Shown: positions 25,746 through 34,056 of the stretch, in pieces
How the letters are laid out: each line of letters starts with the position of its first letter
Position numbering within the stretch: the first letter of the stretch is position 1
NCBI GenBank assembly: GCA_023458755.1
Contig: JAEWYE010000008.1
Coordinates: 62,001 to 126,000, forward strand
Length of the DNA: 64,000 nucleotides
Source of the DNA: Bacillota bacterium
GTDB taxonomy: Bacteria; Bacillota; Clostridia; Oscillospirales; Acutalibacteraceae
Direction of reading: 5' to 3'
Position numbers and translations under genes: made by a program
The notes under the pieces: model-generated
Told to the model about the DNA's origin: nothing
Database searches by the model: none
What the model saw: the letters and a program-made list of their open reading frames with translations, nothing else

Positions 25746-25768
25746 GAGCTGCCTAAAAAAGACAGCTC
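25746..25768 (-). terminator. Weak terminator of the alpha/beta hydrolase gene
   Basis: GAGCTG/CAGCTC stem with an A-rich loop, T-rich on the minus-strand exit. Confidence 0.45.
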
Positions 25769-25820
25769 ACATGCAATGATTTTACTTCTGCTTTACGATA
25801 TGCTCTATTCCACGAATGGG

Positions 25821-26639
25821 TTATGGATTCGCCGTAAAATCAATCAGCTCTTTATTGAATTTTTCAAGCTGGTCGTAGAACAAAAAATGACCGCATTCTT
25901 CAAAAGCTATAAGCTTTGCGTTCGGAATACTGCTTCTTTGAGCAGTAGCCAGCGGGAACAAACAAACTTGATCGTTCAATCCGTGAAGTATCAAAGTAGG
26001 GACTTGAATTGTCTTTAAATCGTTGAATAACTCTTCCTCATCCAGCCATGTATTCGCGATTGCCGCAGTAGACCAGCTTGCGGCTTGCAGCCCCAATTGG
26101 AAAATCCAATCCGCGAGCGGTGGGGAAACCTGATGATAGAAAATCATTTTTCCAAAGTTGCGCAGCATGCTGGGGCGGTCGGTGTAAGTTCCCTGAATAA
26201 TATCCAGTATAGCTTGCTTTTGCAGTCCGTATGGAAAATAAGGGCGTTGTATAAGACTCGGCGCGGCCGCGGCAAACAGGGCAAGTTTGGATACGCCGTA
26301 CCCGCTATGTCTTGCCATATAGCGAATGCAAATTGCTCCGCCGGTTGAGTGCCCGGCCAAAGTGATGTTGTGCAGACGGAATGTGTCAATTACGATTCGC
26401 AGATCATCCGCCAGACGGTTATAATCATAGCCTAACCACGGCTTGTCAGAAAGTCCAAAGCCTCTGCAGTCTACCCCAATACATCGGTATCCCAATTTCG
26501 ACAGTTGGTTAAACTGATATTCGAACAGGTTGTGATTTCCGGGCCAGCCATGGACGAACAGAATCGTTTTACTGCCCTCCGGATTTAGGTCTTCCACATA
26601 AACATTTACAGTAGGTTCCACTTTTACGTAATATCCCAC
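25821..26639 (-). CDS. Alpha/beta hydrolase
   Basis: A 272-residue alpha/beta-hydrolase fold enzyme. The oxyanion loop HGWPGN (about 34-39), nucleophile elbow GHSTGG (Ser about 105), acid Asp in LHGLNDQVC and His in EECGHFLFYDQ complete the Ser-Asp-His triad. It resembles haloperoxidase/epoxide hydrolase-like esterases; the substrate cannot be assigned. The GTG at 26639 is chosen because GGAGG lies 6 nt upstream; an ATG farther upstream at 26723 lacks a ribosome site. Confidence 0.8.
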   Translation of the reverse strand: MGYYVKVEPTVNVYVEDLNPEGSKTILFVHGWPGNHNLFEYQFNQLSKLGYRCIGVDCRGFGLSDKPWLGYDYNRLADDLRIVIDTFRLHNITLAGHSTGGAICIRYMARHSGYGVSKLALFAAAAPSLIQRPYFPYGLQKQAILDIIQGTYTDRPSMLRNFGKMIFYHQVSPPLADWIFQLGLQAASWSTAAIANTWLDEEELFNDLKTIQVPTLILHGLNDQVCLFPLATAQRSSIPNAKLIAFEECGHFLFYDQLEKFNKELIDFTANP

Positions 26640-26815
26640 ATGAATACCTCCATCATTCAATTCGTTTTTTACAGAGTATTCATTTTGGGGGTGTAATATG
26701 ATGAGCCTGCCGGAGAAGTTCATATGTTGTGGATTAAAATCGGAACGGCTTATACAGAAAAAGGAGCCGCCCCAAAAAATAGCAATTAATGTTTTAGCTC
26801 TTATAATATTGTAAA

Positions 26816-27400
26816 TTAAATTGATAATGGAGATGCAAATCTTCCCGGATGTGTTCCGTAGATATCCCTTTTGATAAATGATATAGAATAATAATAGTCG
26901 TCTAAAGAGATGAAACTTCCGTTATTTTTAGAATACTCTTTTAAATATCTATTACAAGTTCCCTCCCAGGAATATACTTCAATTTTCCAACCTAACTTTT
27001 TAGCACGGTCGAGTTCAGCAAGAAAACCTTTACCTTCGTTGAATCCAGCACCATCACCTGTAATTATGGCGATGGTATCAGGTGTATTATCAAGAATCGT
27101 ATGTAGCATAGCGTTTTGTAATAGAATATCCACACTTTCTTGCTCTTTTCCAGTGGCTGTTCTATCCAGTAAAGTTAAATCTATTCCAAGATTGCGGATA
27201 TATTCCCACAAATCATCTCCCTGAGGTGGCACACTTCCAGCTACGAATGCTTTGTTAATTATGCGATGATGTTGAGCTAGGATAAATAAATTTTTGAAAC
27301 ATGTGCGATAAAGTATGGTATCAACAGTTGGTTCAAATTTTGGACAGGCGTAATTTACTCCAGAAAAGTGAATGTTTGAATTATCCCAAAAAATATACAT
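26816..27400 (-). CDS. NYN-domain (PIN-like) putative ribonuclease
   Basis: A 194-residue protein with a NYN/DUF88 fold. Acidic residues expected for metal binding are visible in MYIFWDNSN at the N terminus, in the middle (LTLLDRT) and in AIITGDGAGFNEG, followed by a C-terminal strand KIEVYSW. NYN proteins are metal-dependent RNases or RNA-binding factors. The AT-rich base use and isolated position suggest an accessory gene. The ATG at 27400 has AGGGAAA at a good distance. Confidence 0.72.
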   Translation of the reverse strand: MYIFWDNSNIHFSGVNYACPKFEPTVDTILYRTCFKNLFILAQHHRIINKAFVAGSVPPQGDDLWEYIRNLGIDLTLLDRTATGKEQESVDILLQNAMLHTILDNTPDTIAIITGDGAGFNEGKGFLAELDRAKKLGWKIEVYSWEGTCNRYLKEYSKNNGSFISLDDYYYSISFIKRDIYGTHPGRFASPLSI

Positions 27401-27501
27401 AGTCTTTTCCCTCATATTCTAAAATTAATATCATTATTCTACTAATACCTATTATATTCCTCAATTTCCCAATTTTCAACATAACATTACAAAACAGCAA
27501 A

Positions 27502-27534
27502 AAGGGAGCCGCCTCACGCCGAGACAGCTCCCTT
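27502..27534 (-). terminator. Terminator near the NYN gene/pdxT spacer
   Basis: AAGGGAGC/GCTCCCTT with inner CTC/GAG pairing. Confidence 0.55.
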
Positions 27535-27566
27535 AATACGGTTCTAGTTTATTAATACAAACCCCC

Positions 27567-27611
27567 TCTCCCTTGCTAAAGGGAGCTATCACTGCGGTGA
27601 CACCGCAGTGA
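27567..27611. repeat. Double-hairpin intergenic repeat
   Basis: CTCCCTT/AAGGGAG followed by a perfect 11-bp palindrome TCACTGCGGTG-A-CACCGCAGTGA just downstream of pdxT. The form is that of dispersed palindromic elements in clostridia; no second copy was found in the window. Confidence 0.45.
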
Positions 27612-27627
27612 CAGAGAGATTCGTATT

Positions 27628-28224
27628 TTAGTGACTGAGCGATTCTTCTTTTATCATCCCAACAAAATACCGGTGCACCGCCAAATCCTCTGTGAGTTCG
27701 GGATGAAACGAAGTCACGAGCATATTTTCTTGCCTTGCCGCCACAATATGCCCCTGCACACGGCACAAAACATTCGCATCACCGCCGACATCCTCTATCC
27801 ATGGGGCGCGGATAAAAACAAGCGGGATTTCTTTCTCACTGATTTCCGGAATCACCGCGTTTGTGGTAAAGCTGTCTAGCTGTGTGCCGTAAGCGTTGCG
27901 GCGCACGGTAATATCCATCACGCCCAAATGCGGTTCTTCTCCGATGATTTCCTTTGCAAGCAGAATCATGCCCGCGCATGTGCCCCAAACGGGCATACCC
28001 CGCAAAATGCGTTCCTTCAGCGGGTCGAGCAAACCGAAAATCCGCAGTAACTTAGAAATGGTAGTGCTTTCGCCGCCGGGCAGAATCACGCCGTCTGCCT
28101 TGTTCAGCGATTCCAGCGTCTTAACTTCAAGCGGAGTAACGCCCTCTATTTCGCTCAGCATGTGCATGTGCTCCGCCACCGAACCTTGCAGGGACAGCAC
28201 ACCGACTGTAATCTGATTTGACAT
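27628..28224 (-). CDS. pdxT: Pyridoxal 5'-phosphate synthase glutaminase subunit PdxT
   Basis: A 198-residue class I glutamine amidotransferase that supplies ammonia to PdxS. The catalytic Cys is in VWGTCAGMILLA (about residue 82), with GGEST near residue 51 and the His-Glu pair in TSFHPELTED. The ATG lies one base after the pdxS stop, so the two subunits are translationally linked. PdxST makes PLP from ribose-5-phosphate, glyceraldehyde-3-phosphate and glutamine. Confidence 0.96.
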   Translation of the reverse strand: MSNQITVGVLSLQGSVAEHMHMLSEIEGVTPLEVKTLESLNKADGVILPGGESTTISKLLRIFGLLDPLKERILRGMPVWGTCAGMILLAKEIIGEEPHLGVMDITVRRNAYGTQLDSFTTNAVIPEISEKEIPLVFIRAPWIEDVGGDANVLCRVQGHIVAARQENMLVTSFHPELTEDLAVHRYFVGMIKEESLSH

Positions 28225-28225
28225 G

Positions 28226-29104
28226 TTACCAGCCCCTAGTCGCTAATAAATCTTCCGGTGCAATAGTTTTAATTTCAATGCCCTTCATGGCTTCGCCCAG
28301 ACCTTCGCTTACTTCCGCCAGAATCTGCGGATCGTTGTAATACGCGGTGGCTTTTACGATGGCTCTTGCTCGAACCGCCGGATTGGAGGACTTGAAAATA
28401 CCGGAGCCAACGAATACTCCTTCACTTCCGAGCTGCATCATGAGCGCGGCGTCTGCGGGGGTAGCGATTCCGCCCGCCGCGAAATTGACGACCGGAAGTT
28501 TACCTTCTTTTGCAACCTGCACTACTAATTCGTATGGCGCGCCGTTATCCTTCGCAAAGGTCATCAGTTCTTCTTTGGGCATATTCACAAGCTGACGAAT
28601 CGCGGACATCATGGTACGCATATGGCGAACGGCTTCCACTACGTTGCCGGTTCCCGCTTCGCCTTTGGTGCGAATCATGGAAGCGCCCTCGCCGATTCTT
28701 CGTAGCGCTTCGCCGATGTTTCGTGCGCCGCAGACAAAAGGCACCTTAAAATCCCATTTGTTCAAATGATAGCTTTCATCAGCCGGAGTCAGTACTTCGC
28801 TTTCGTCAATGTAGTCCACGCCCAGCGCTTCCAGAATCTGCGCCTCTGCGATATGACCGATACGTGCCTTTGCCATGACCGGAATCGTGACCGCGTGCTG
28901 AATTTCCTTAATCATTTTCGGGTCGCTCATGCGTGCCACGCCGCCTTCTTTGCGGATATCCGACGGCACGCGCTCCAGCGCCATAACGGCAACGGCTCCG
29001 GCTTCCTGTGCAATTTCCGCTTCCTTCACGTTAGTCACGTCCATAATAACGCCGCCCTTTAACATTTGGGCAAGATTTTTATTTAAAGTATTTCTTTCAC
29101 TCAT
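28226..29104 (-). CDS. pdxS: Pyridoxal 5'-phosphate synthase subunit PdxS
   Basis: A 292-residue TIM-barrel synthase. The conserved [28 protein letters not shown] (catalytic Lys region), [17 protein letters not shown] (second catalytic Lys) and [14 protein letters not shown] phosphate-binding stretches are all present. Length matches B. subtilis PdxS (294). It is the first gene of the pdxST operon and is divergent from a MocR-type regulator that should control it. Confidence 0.97.
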   Translation of the reverse strand: MSERNTLNKNLAQMLKGGVIMDVTNVKEAEIAQEAGAVAVMALERVPSDIRKEGGVARMSDPKMIKEIQHAVTIPVMAKARIGHIAEAQILEALGVDYIDESEVLTPADESYHLNKWDFKVPFVCGARNIGEALRRIGEGASMIRTKGEAGTGNVVEAVRHMRTMMSAIRQLVNMPKEELMTFAKDNGAPYELVVQVAKEGKLPVVNFAAGGIATPADAALMMQLGSEGVFVGSGIFKSSNPAVRARAIVKATAYYNDPQILAEVSEGLGEAMKGIEIKTIAPEDLLATRGW

Positions 29105-29118
29105 GATACTTTCTCCTA

Positions 29119-29212
29119 GTCAGTTATTGTCCCTGTTCGCCGGCCAAGCAAACGGGAAATTCGGGATTGACAGCTGCCTGTGATTTGATTATGATTATAG
29201 AGGATAACTGAC
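29119..29212. promoter_or_regulatory. Inverted operator-like repeats between pdxS and pdxR
   Basis: GTCAGTTAT (29119-29127) and ATAACTGAC (29204-29212) are perfect inverted copies 76 bp apart in the divergent spacer. The second lies between a TATAAT on the minus strand (about 29193-29198) and a weak -35 region, fitting activation of pdxST by PdxR. Confidence 0.5.
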
Positions 29213-29269
29213 ACGAATAAAACGATCAATTTATAAATATTTTATGTGGTCAGATTTTGAAAGGATTTT

Positions 29270-30679
29270 ATGGATATTTTTACATTGAAATTTGATTTTC
29301 ACAGTAAACAGCCTTTGTATCAGCAGTTGTATTCCTATCTGGCAAAGGAAATAAAGGAAGGACGTTTGAAAGAAGGGGAGAGACTGCCTTCGAAAAAGGC
29401 TCTGTGCGCGTATCTGAAAATCAGCCAAAGTACCGTGGAAACCGCCTATGAAATGCTTACTGCCGAAGGCTATGTGGGGGCGGTTCCGCGCAGTGGGTTT
29501 TATGTGTGTGCGCTCGATTTACTGCCCGGCCAGTTGCACAAAAGAACGCCCGCCGCGCTTCCGAAACAAACGCAGCGGCAGAAGGAATATCGTTATCATT
29601 TTTCTACCGGCGCGGTGGATACCGATATTTTTCCGTATTCCTCCTGGGCAAAAATCACCCGGGAAATCATGTCTCAAAATCCGGAGCTGCTGCTGCGCGG
29701 AGACCGGCAGGGCGATTATTGCCTTCGGCAGGCGCTCGCAAAGTGGCTGCACGAATACCGGGGCGTGAACTGTGTACCGGAGCAGATGATTATCGGCGCG
29801 GGTATTGAATATCTGCTGGACTTGATTATTCAGATTTTGGAGAAAGACAGCGTATTCGCGCTTGAAAATCCCGGCTATGACACCACTTACAAAATTATTG
29901 AGAATAACAACCGAAAAATTGAGCCGATTGGTCTGGATGAAAGCGGAATGCTTGTAAAACAGCTTGAACAGTCGGCGGCAAATGTGGCGTACATTACACC
30001 GTCGCACCAGTTTCCAATGGGGGTTACCATGCCCATCGGCAGGCGCACCCAGCTTTTGAAATGGGCGAACGCCGCGCCGAACCGCTATCTGATCGAAGAC
30101 GATTACGACAGTGAATTCCGTTCACGCGCAAGGCCGATTCCCGCCTTGCAGGGCTTGGATGAAAACGGAAAGGTCATCTATGTGGGTACGTTTTCGCGCA
30201 GTATCGCGCCGTCCATCCGCGCGGCTTATCTGGTTCTGCCGTCCGCACTTTTGGAAAAATATCAGACCAAGTTCAGCTTTTCCTCCTCCACCGTATCGCG
30301 CTTTGAGCAGCATACTTTGTACAGGTTTATCGAAAGCGGGCTGTATATGCGGCACCTTAACCGTGTAGGCAATCTGTATAAACAGCGAAAGGAATTTTTG
30401 ATTGACGCGCTTTCCCGCCAGCCGTTCGGAAAGCAGATGAAAATTACGGGTGATAACGCGGGACTTCATTTTCTGCTGCAAGTCCGCAATGGCATGAGTG
30501 AGCGGGAACTGATTGAAAGTGCAAAAGAGGCAGGCGTGAAGGTTCATGGTTTGTCCGAGTACGATAAAACCGGGCTTTCCGGCCGTCCGAATTCTACTCT
30601 CGTACTGGGTTATGCCGGTCTTTCCAAAGAAGAGCTGGCCGAAGCGGCCGACCTCTTAGGCAAGGCGTGGAATAAATAG
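29270..30679 (+). CDS. pdxR: MocR/PdxR-type transcriptional regulator
   Basis: A 469-residue fusion of a GntR winged-helix domain (about 1-75, with RLPSKKALCAYLKISQSTVE) and a class I aminotransferase-like domain (about 110-465). The PLP lysine site lies in the FSRSIAPSIRAAYLVLP region, and YDSEFR provides the Asp that contacts the cofactor ring nitrogen. The divergent position to pdxST points to PdxR, which senses PLP and adjusts its synthesis. A GabR-like role is possible but has no supporting neighbours. Confidence 0.85.
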   Translation: MDIFTLKFDFHSKQPLYQQLYSYLAKEIKEGRLKEGERLPSKKALCAYLKISQSTVETAYEMLTAEGYVGAVPRSGFYVCALDLLPGQLHKRTPAALPKQTQRQKEYRYHFSTGAVDTDIFPYSSWAKITREIMSQNPELLLRGDRQGDYCLRQALAKWLHEYRGVNCVPEQMIIGAGIEYLLDLIIQILEKDSVFALENPGYDTTYKIIENNNRKIEPIGLDESGMLVKQLEQSAANVAYITPSHQFPMGVTMPIGRRTQLLKWANAAPNRYLIEDDYDSEFRSRARPIPALQGLDENGKVIYVGTFSRSIAPSIRAAYLVLPSALLEKYQTKFSFSSSTVSRFEQHTLYRFIESGLYMRHLNRVGNLYKQRKEFLIDALSRQPFGKQMKITGDNAGLHFLLQVRNGMSERELIESAKEAGVKVHGLSEYDKTGLSGRPNSTLVLGYAGLSKEELAEAADLLGKAWNK

Positions 30680-30758
30680 TACTTATATAAAAAATATTTA
30701 AATTTTCCATAAAATAGAGCACTCTCAAGCGTATAGTATGTGAGAGGTGAAATAAGGA

Positions 30759-31286
30759 ATGACGGACAGGCAATTTGAGGAGAATATCTCGCTTATCCTC
30801 CGCGGAAATAAAGATGGCTTAAAAGCTATTTATGACGAATACATTCAAGTGGTGTATGCGGTAGTAAATTCCGTTGTAAAGCACCCGCAAAACGCAAAGG
30901 ATATTACTTCGGAAGTCTTTATCAAGCTGTGGAACAAAGCAGATACCTATCGTTTCGGCGGAAAACATAAAACATGGCTGATAACAATTGCGCGAAACAC
31001 CGCTATTGATTCTCTGCGAAGTGACCATTATCTGCTCCCGATTGAGGACATGGAAGAATCAGAAGAACCGACAGATTCCAGTTTTGAATCACAGATTTGC
31101 GATATCATTCCCCTTCAAAACGCATGCAGTCAGTTAAAACCGCTGGAGCAGCAAATTGTTTCCATGCACGTGCTGGGTGACCTCTCCTTTCAGGCTGTCA
31201 GTCAAATTTTAAACAAACCTCTCGGAACAGTTGCGTGGACATACCGAAATGCAATTCAAAAACTAAGGGGGTATGAGTATGACTAG
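30759..31286 (+). CDS. ECF-family RNA polymerase sigma factor
   Basis: A 175-residue ECF sigma factor: region 2 (about 20-85, with PQNAKDITSEVFIKLWNKA and TWLITIARNTAIDSLR) and region 4 (about 120-170, with LSFQAVSQILNKPLGTVAWTYRNAI). The gene overlaps the following membrane-protein gene by 8 nt, the usual sigma/anti-sigma layout. It is not a close copy of the sigma at 10461. Confidence 0.86.
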   Translation: MTDRQFEENISLILRGNKDGLKAIYDEYIQVVYAVVNSVVKHPQNAKDITSEVFIKLWNKADTYRFGGKHKTWLITIARNTAIDSLRSDHYLLPIEDMEESEEPTDSSFESQICDIIPLQNACSQLKPLEQQIVSMHVLGDLSFQAVSQILNKPLGTVAWTYRNAIQKLRGYEYD

Positions 31287-32274
31287 AAAAAGCAAACGTG
31301 AGATAAGAGAGATGCTGATGAAACAGGCAAGCCAAAATACACCGGATTTGTGGGACAAAATTGAATCTCAGCTAAATGACAAACCGGAGCAATTGCCGGA
31401 TATGGAACGTAAAACAACCATCCGCAAGCCAATTTATCGCTATGCAGCGGCAGGCTTTGCGATTTTATTTGTGGGAGCAGTGGCGATTGCCTATGCTGTA
31501 AAAAATTTGGATGTTTTAAGCATGCAAACTTCAGCAGTATCCTCAAATTTCACAAGTTCTCATGCTGCTTCGTCAACGAGTTCATTTGATTCTTCTTCTG
31601 TTTTGTTCAGCTCCTTGCGGTTTCCGAATTCTTCAAAATCTCTTGATTTATCAAGAAATGCCGGAGCAGCAGTTGATAGCACTGTCGCATTTTCAGAAAA
31701 GAATGTCATTACACACAGTGAAATCATTTGCAAAGCAACAGTTGTAGACAGTAATATAAAAGAATACAAATACGACACTTACAGCAATAAATTTGAGCCA
31801 AACGGAAGGCTGCATCATACAGCAAAGAGCATTGTATATGAAATTAAAATTGATGACCTTTACTACAACAAAATGGATGTCAAAGTAGGCGATACGATTA
31901 AAGTCGAAAATTATATGAGTTGGGAATCTCCCGATGCTATACTTCAGCAAAAACATCAGTATATTCTCAATCTTCATGATTGTGGTGATACTATCTTATA
32001 TGACACCAGCGATTATGCATCCGGTGATATCAAGCGGGACGGGCGCTATGAAATCAGTTACCTTTCCGCCCCCCAAATTGAAATAACCCTCGATCAACAA
32101 TATGTATTTCACGACGGATGGAAAAGCCTTATAAACGATAAGACCATTGACATTGTGTGGGATAAGGCTAGCTCATCAGAGCAGAGTAACGAGTATTTTG
32201 CAAACAAAATGAAATTGAGACAAGATAAGATTTTTATCAGCGACTATAAAAAAATGATAGCAAAGTATAAGTAA
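31279..32274 (+). CDS. Membrane protein, putative anti-sigma partner
   Basis: A 331-residue protein with a cytoplasmic N terminus (about 1-55, TRKSKREIREMLMKQASQN), one helix (about 56-76), a Ser-rich spacer (about 90-125) and an outer domain. The N terminus with TPDLWDKIESQL resembles the sigma-binding helices of RsgI/anti-sigma-like proteins. The outer domain shares its pattern with the membrane protein at 18768. The start at 31279 is preferred over ATG 31273, which would sit directly on the GGGGG ribosome site. Function as sigma regulator is inferred from position. Confidence 0.62.
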   Translation: MTRKSKREIREMLMKQASQNTPDLWDKIESQLNDKPEQLPDMERKTTIRKPIYRYAAAGFAILFVGAVAIAYAVKNLDVLSMQTSAVSSNFTSSHAASSTSSFDSSSVLFSSLRFPNSSKSLDLSRNAGAAVDSTVAFSEKNVITHSEIICKATVVDSNIKEYKYDTYSNKFEPNGRLHHTAKSIVYEIKIDDLYYNKMDVKVGDTIKVENYMSWESPDAILQQKHQYILNLHDCGDTILYDTSDYASGDIKRDGRYEISYLSAPQIEITLDQQYVFHDGWKSLINDKTIDIVWDKASSSEQSNEYFANKMKLRQDKIFISDYKKMIAKYK

Positions 32275-32284
32275 CAAGATGAAG

Positions 32285-32331
32285 AAAGGGAACCTAAAGA
32301 AGTGCGTTTTACACTTCTTTAGGTTCCCTTT
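32285..32331. terminator. Strong bidirectional terminator
   Basis: A perfect 20-bp stem from AAAGGGAACCTAAAGAAGTG and its complement, 7-nt loop, between convergent operons. Confidence 0.92.
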
Positions 32332-32348
32332 TTGGTATTTGCAGTTTA

Positions 32349-33194
32349 TTAGCTTAAGCTCAGCAGCAGTTCCCGTAAAATCTTGCAGGCAACCGCAGTG
32401 GAAACACCGCTTTGGTCATAAACGGGGCAAAGCTCGTTTACATCACATGCAACAATATTTAACCCGGATACAGCAAGCACGGCGTTCAGCAATTCGCTGA
32501 AACTCACGCCTCCCGCCTCCGGTGTACCGGTGCCGGGGAAGATAGAAGGGTCAAGCACATCCAAGTCAATCGAAAGATAAACCGGCTTTCCTTTCAGCCG
32601 TTCTACTGCCTGCTCCAAACCGTTAAAATTGAATTTATTGGTGAACACATGCTCTTTTGCCCACAAAAATTCCGCGCGCTCACCCGAACGAATGCCGAAC
32701 TGAAAAATTCTGCCGTCACCGATGATATCCCATATCCGGCGCATGACATTTGCGTGGGAAAGCTTTTCCCCAAGATATTCGTCGCGCAAATCGGTGTGCG
32801 CGTCAAAATGCAAAATATGCAAATCGGGATATTCCTTTATTACCGCGCGAGCCGCACCGAGTGTAACCAGATGTTCGCCGCCAATCATGCAGGGCAGCTT
32901 ATTGGCCTTGAGAATCTCCGCTTCAAATTCTTCAATTTGCTTCAGCACGTGCTCAGTGTTGCCGAAGCAAAGCTCCAAATCACCGCCGTCAAAAACGCGC
33001 GCGTCCTCCAAATCTTTGTCCTGATAAGGGCTGTACGTTTCAATTCCGAAGGATTCGCTTCGCATTACCTTACTCGCAAAACGCGTGCCGGGGCGGTAGG
33101 ATGTAGTCGAGTCAAACGGCGCACCGAAAATCACGATGTCTGCGTCGTCAAACTCCTTATCACACCCAAGAAAGGTTTCCACGTTTCTATTCAT
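32349..33194 (-). CDS. speB: Agmatinase
   Basis: A 281-residue ureohydrolase with binuclear Mn2+ ligands in GGEH (105-108), DAHTD (131-135) and SIDLDVLDPS; the PGTGTPEAGG loop follows. It would hydrolyse agmatine to putrescine and urea. The start at 33194 overlaps the end of speE by 8 nt and has AAGGAG 11 nt upstream. It is the last gene of the speD-speA-speE-speB operon. Its pairing with an arginine decarboxylase supports agmatine over arginine as substrate. Confidence 0.92.
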   Translation of the reverse strand: MNRNVETFLGCDKEFDDADIVIFGAPFDSTTSYRPGTRFASKVMRSESFGIETYSPYQDKDLEDARVFDGGDLELCFGNTEHVLKQIEEFEAEILKANKLPCMIGGEHLVTLGAARAVIKEYPDLHILHFDAHTDLRDEYLGEKLSHANVMRRIWDIIGDGRIFQFGIRSGERAEFLWAKEHVFTNKFNFNGLEQAVERLKGKPVYLSIDLDVLDPSIFPGTGTPEAGGVSFSELLNAVLAVSGLNIVACDVNELCPVYDQSGVSTAVACKILRELLLSLS

Positions 33195-34050
33195 GGTCCA
33201 GCAGCTCCTTGACATAGGTCGGCAGGGCAAAGCTGCCTTTGTGCAGCTCCGTGTTGTAGTAGCGCATTTTCAGCCCAAGGCGATTCCATGCGTCCGCGTT
33301 AAAGTCCAAAAGCGGGTCATACTTTTTCGAAGCAAATCCGAACAGCCAGTGGCCGGACGGATAGGTCGGAATATGTGCCTGATACACTTTGCAAATCGGG
33401 AAGAATTCCACAATGCGCTGATGTGCGCGCTGCATGGAGTTCGCGTATTTTTTGTAGTAAGGGCTTTCGTGCTGATTTACCAAAATGCCGTCGTCCGTCA
33501 ATGCCTTATAGCAGTTTCCGTAAAATTCTTTGGTGAACAGCCCTTCACCCGGGCCGAACGGGTCGGTGGAATCCACAATGATGAGGTCATATTCGTTTTC
33601 TTTGGTGCGTACAAAACGCAGCCCGTCCTCAAAGCGGATATTCACACGCGGGTCGTCAAGTTTGCACGCGGTCTGCGGCAGATACTTGCGGCAGGCGTCC
33701 ACGACCATCTCGTCGATTTCAACCATGTCGATTTTCTCAATGCTGTCATATTTCGTCAGTTCGCGAACCGAACCGCCGTCACCGGCGCCAATCACCAATA
33801 CCTTTTTTATGTTCGGATTGGTTGCCATCGGCACATGGATAATCATTTCATGGTAGATAAATTCGTCTTTTTCGGTCAGCATCATCAGTCCGTCCAAGGT
33901 GAGAAATTTGCCGAACTCATGCGCTTCCAGAATATCAACTCGCTGAAAAGGGCTTTGTGCCGCGTAAATCTGCCGGTCTACTTTGATGGAAAACCGCACA
34001 TTTTCCGAATGCTCCTCCGTATACCAAAGTTCCATATTGCTTTGTGCCAT
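33187..34050 (-). CDS. speE: Spermidine synthase
   Basis: A 287-residue aminopropyltransferase. Key segments are the N-terminal beta domain (ELWYTEEHSENVRFSIKV), the nucleotide-binding VLVIGAGDGGSVRELTKY, the acidic IDMVEIDE and the catalytic DLIIVDSTDPFGPGEGLF. It transfers the aminopropyl group of decarboxylated S-adenosylmethionine (made by SpeD) to putrescine (made by SpeA/SpeB). AAGGAGTG precedes the ATG. It lies 6 nt after speA. Confidence 0.94.
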   Translation of the reverse strand: MAQSNMELWYTEEHSENVRFSIKVDRQIYAAQSPFQRVDILEAHEFGKFLTLDGLMMLTEKDEFIYHEMIIHVPMATNPNIKKVLVIGAGDGGSVRELTKYDSIEKIDMVEIDEMVVDACRKYLPQTACKLDDPRVNIRFEDGLRFVRTKENEYDLIIVDSTDPFGPGEGLFTKEFYGNCYKALTDDGILVNQHESPYYKKYANSMQRAHQRIVEFFPICKVYQAHIPTYPSGHWLFGFASKKYDPLLDFNADAWNRLGLKMRYYNTELHKGSFALPTYVKELLDHE

Positions 34051-34056
34051 TCGTTT

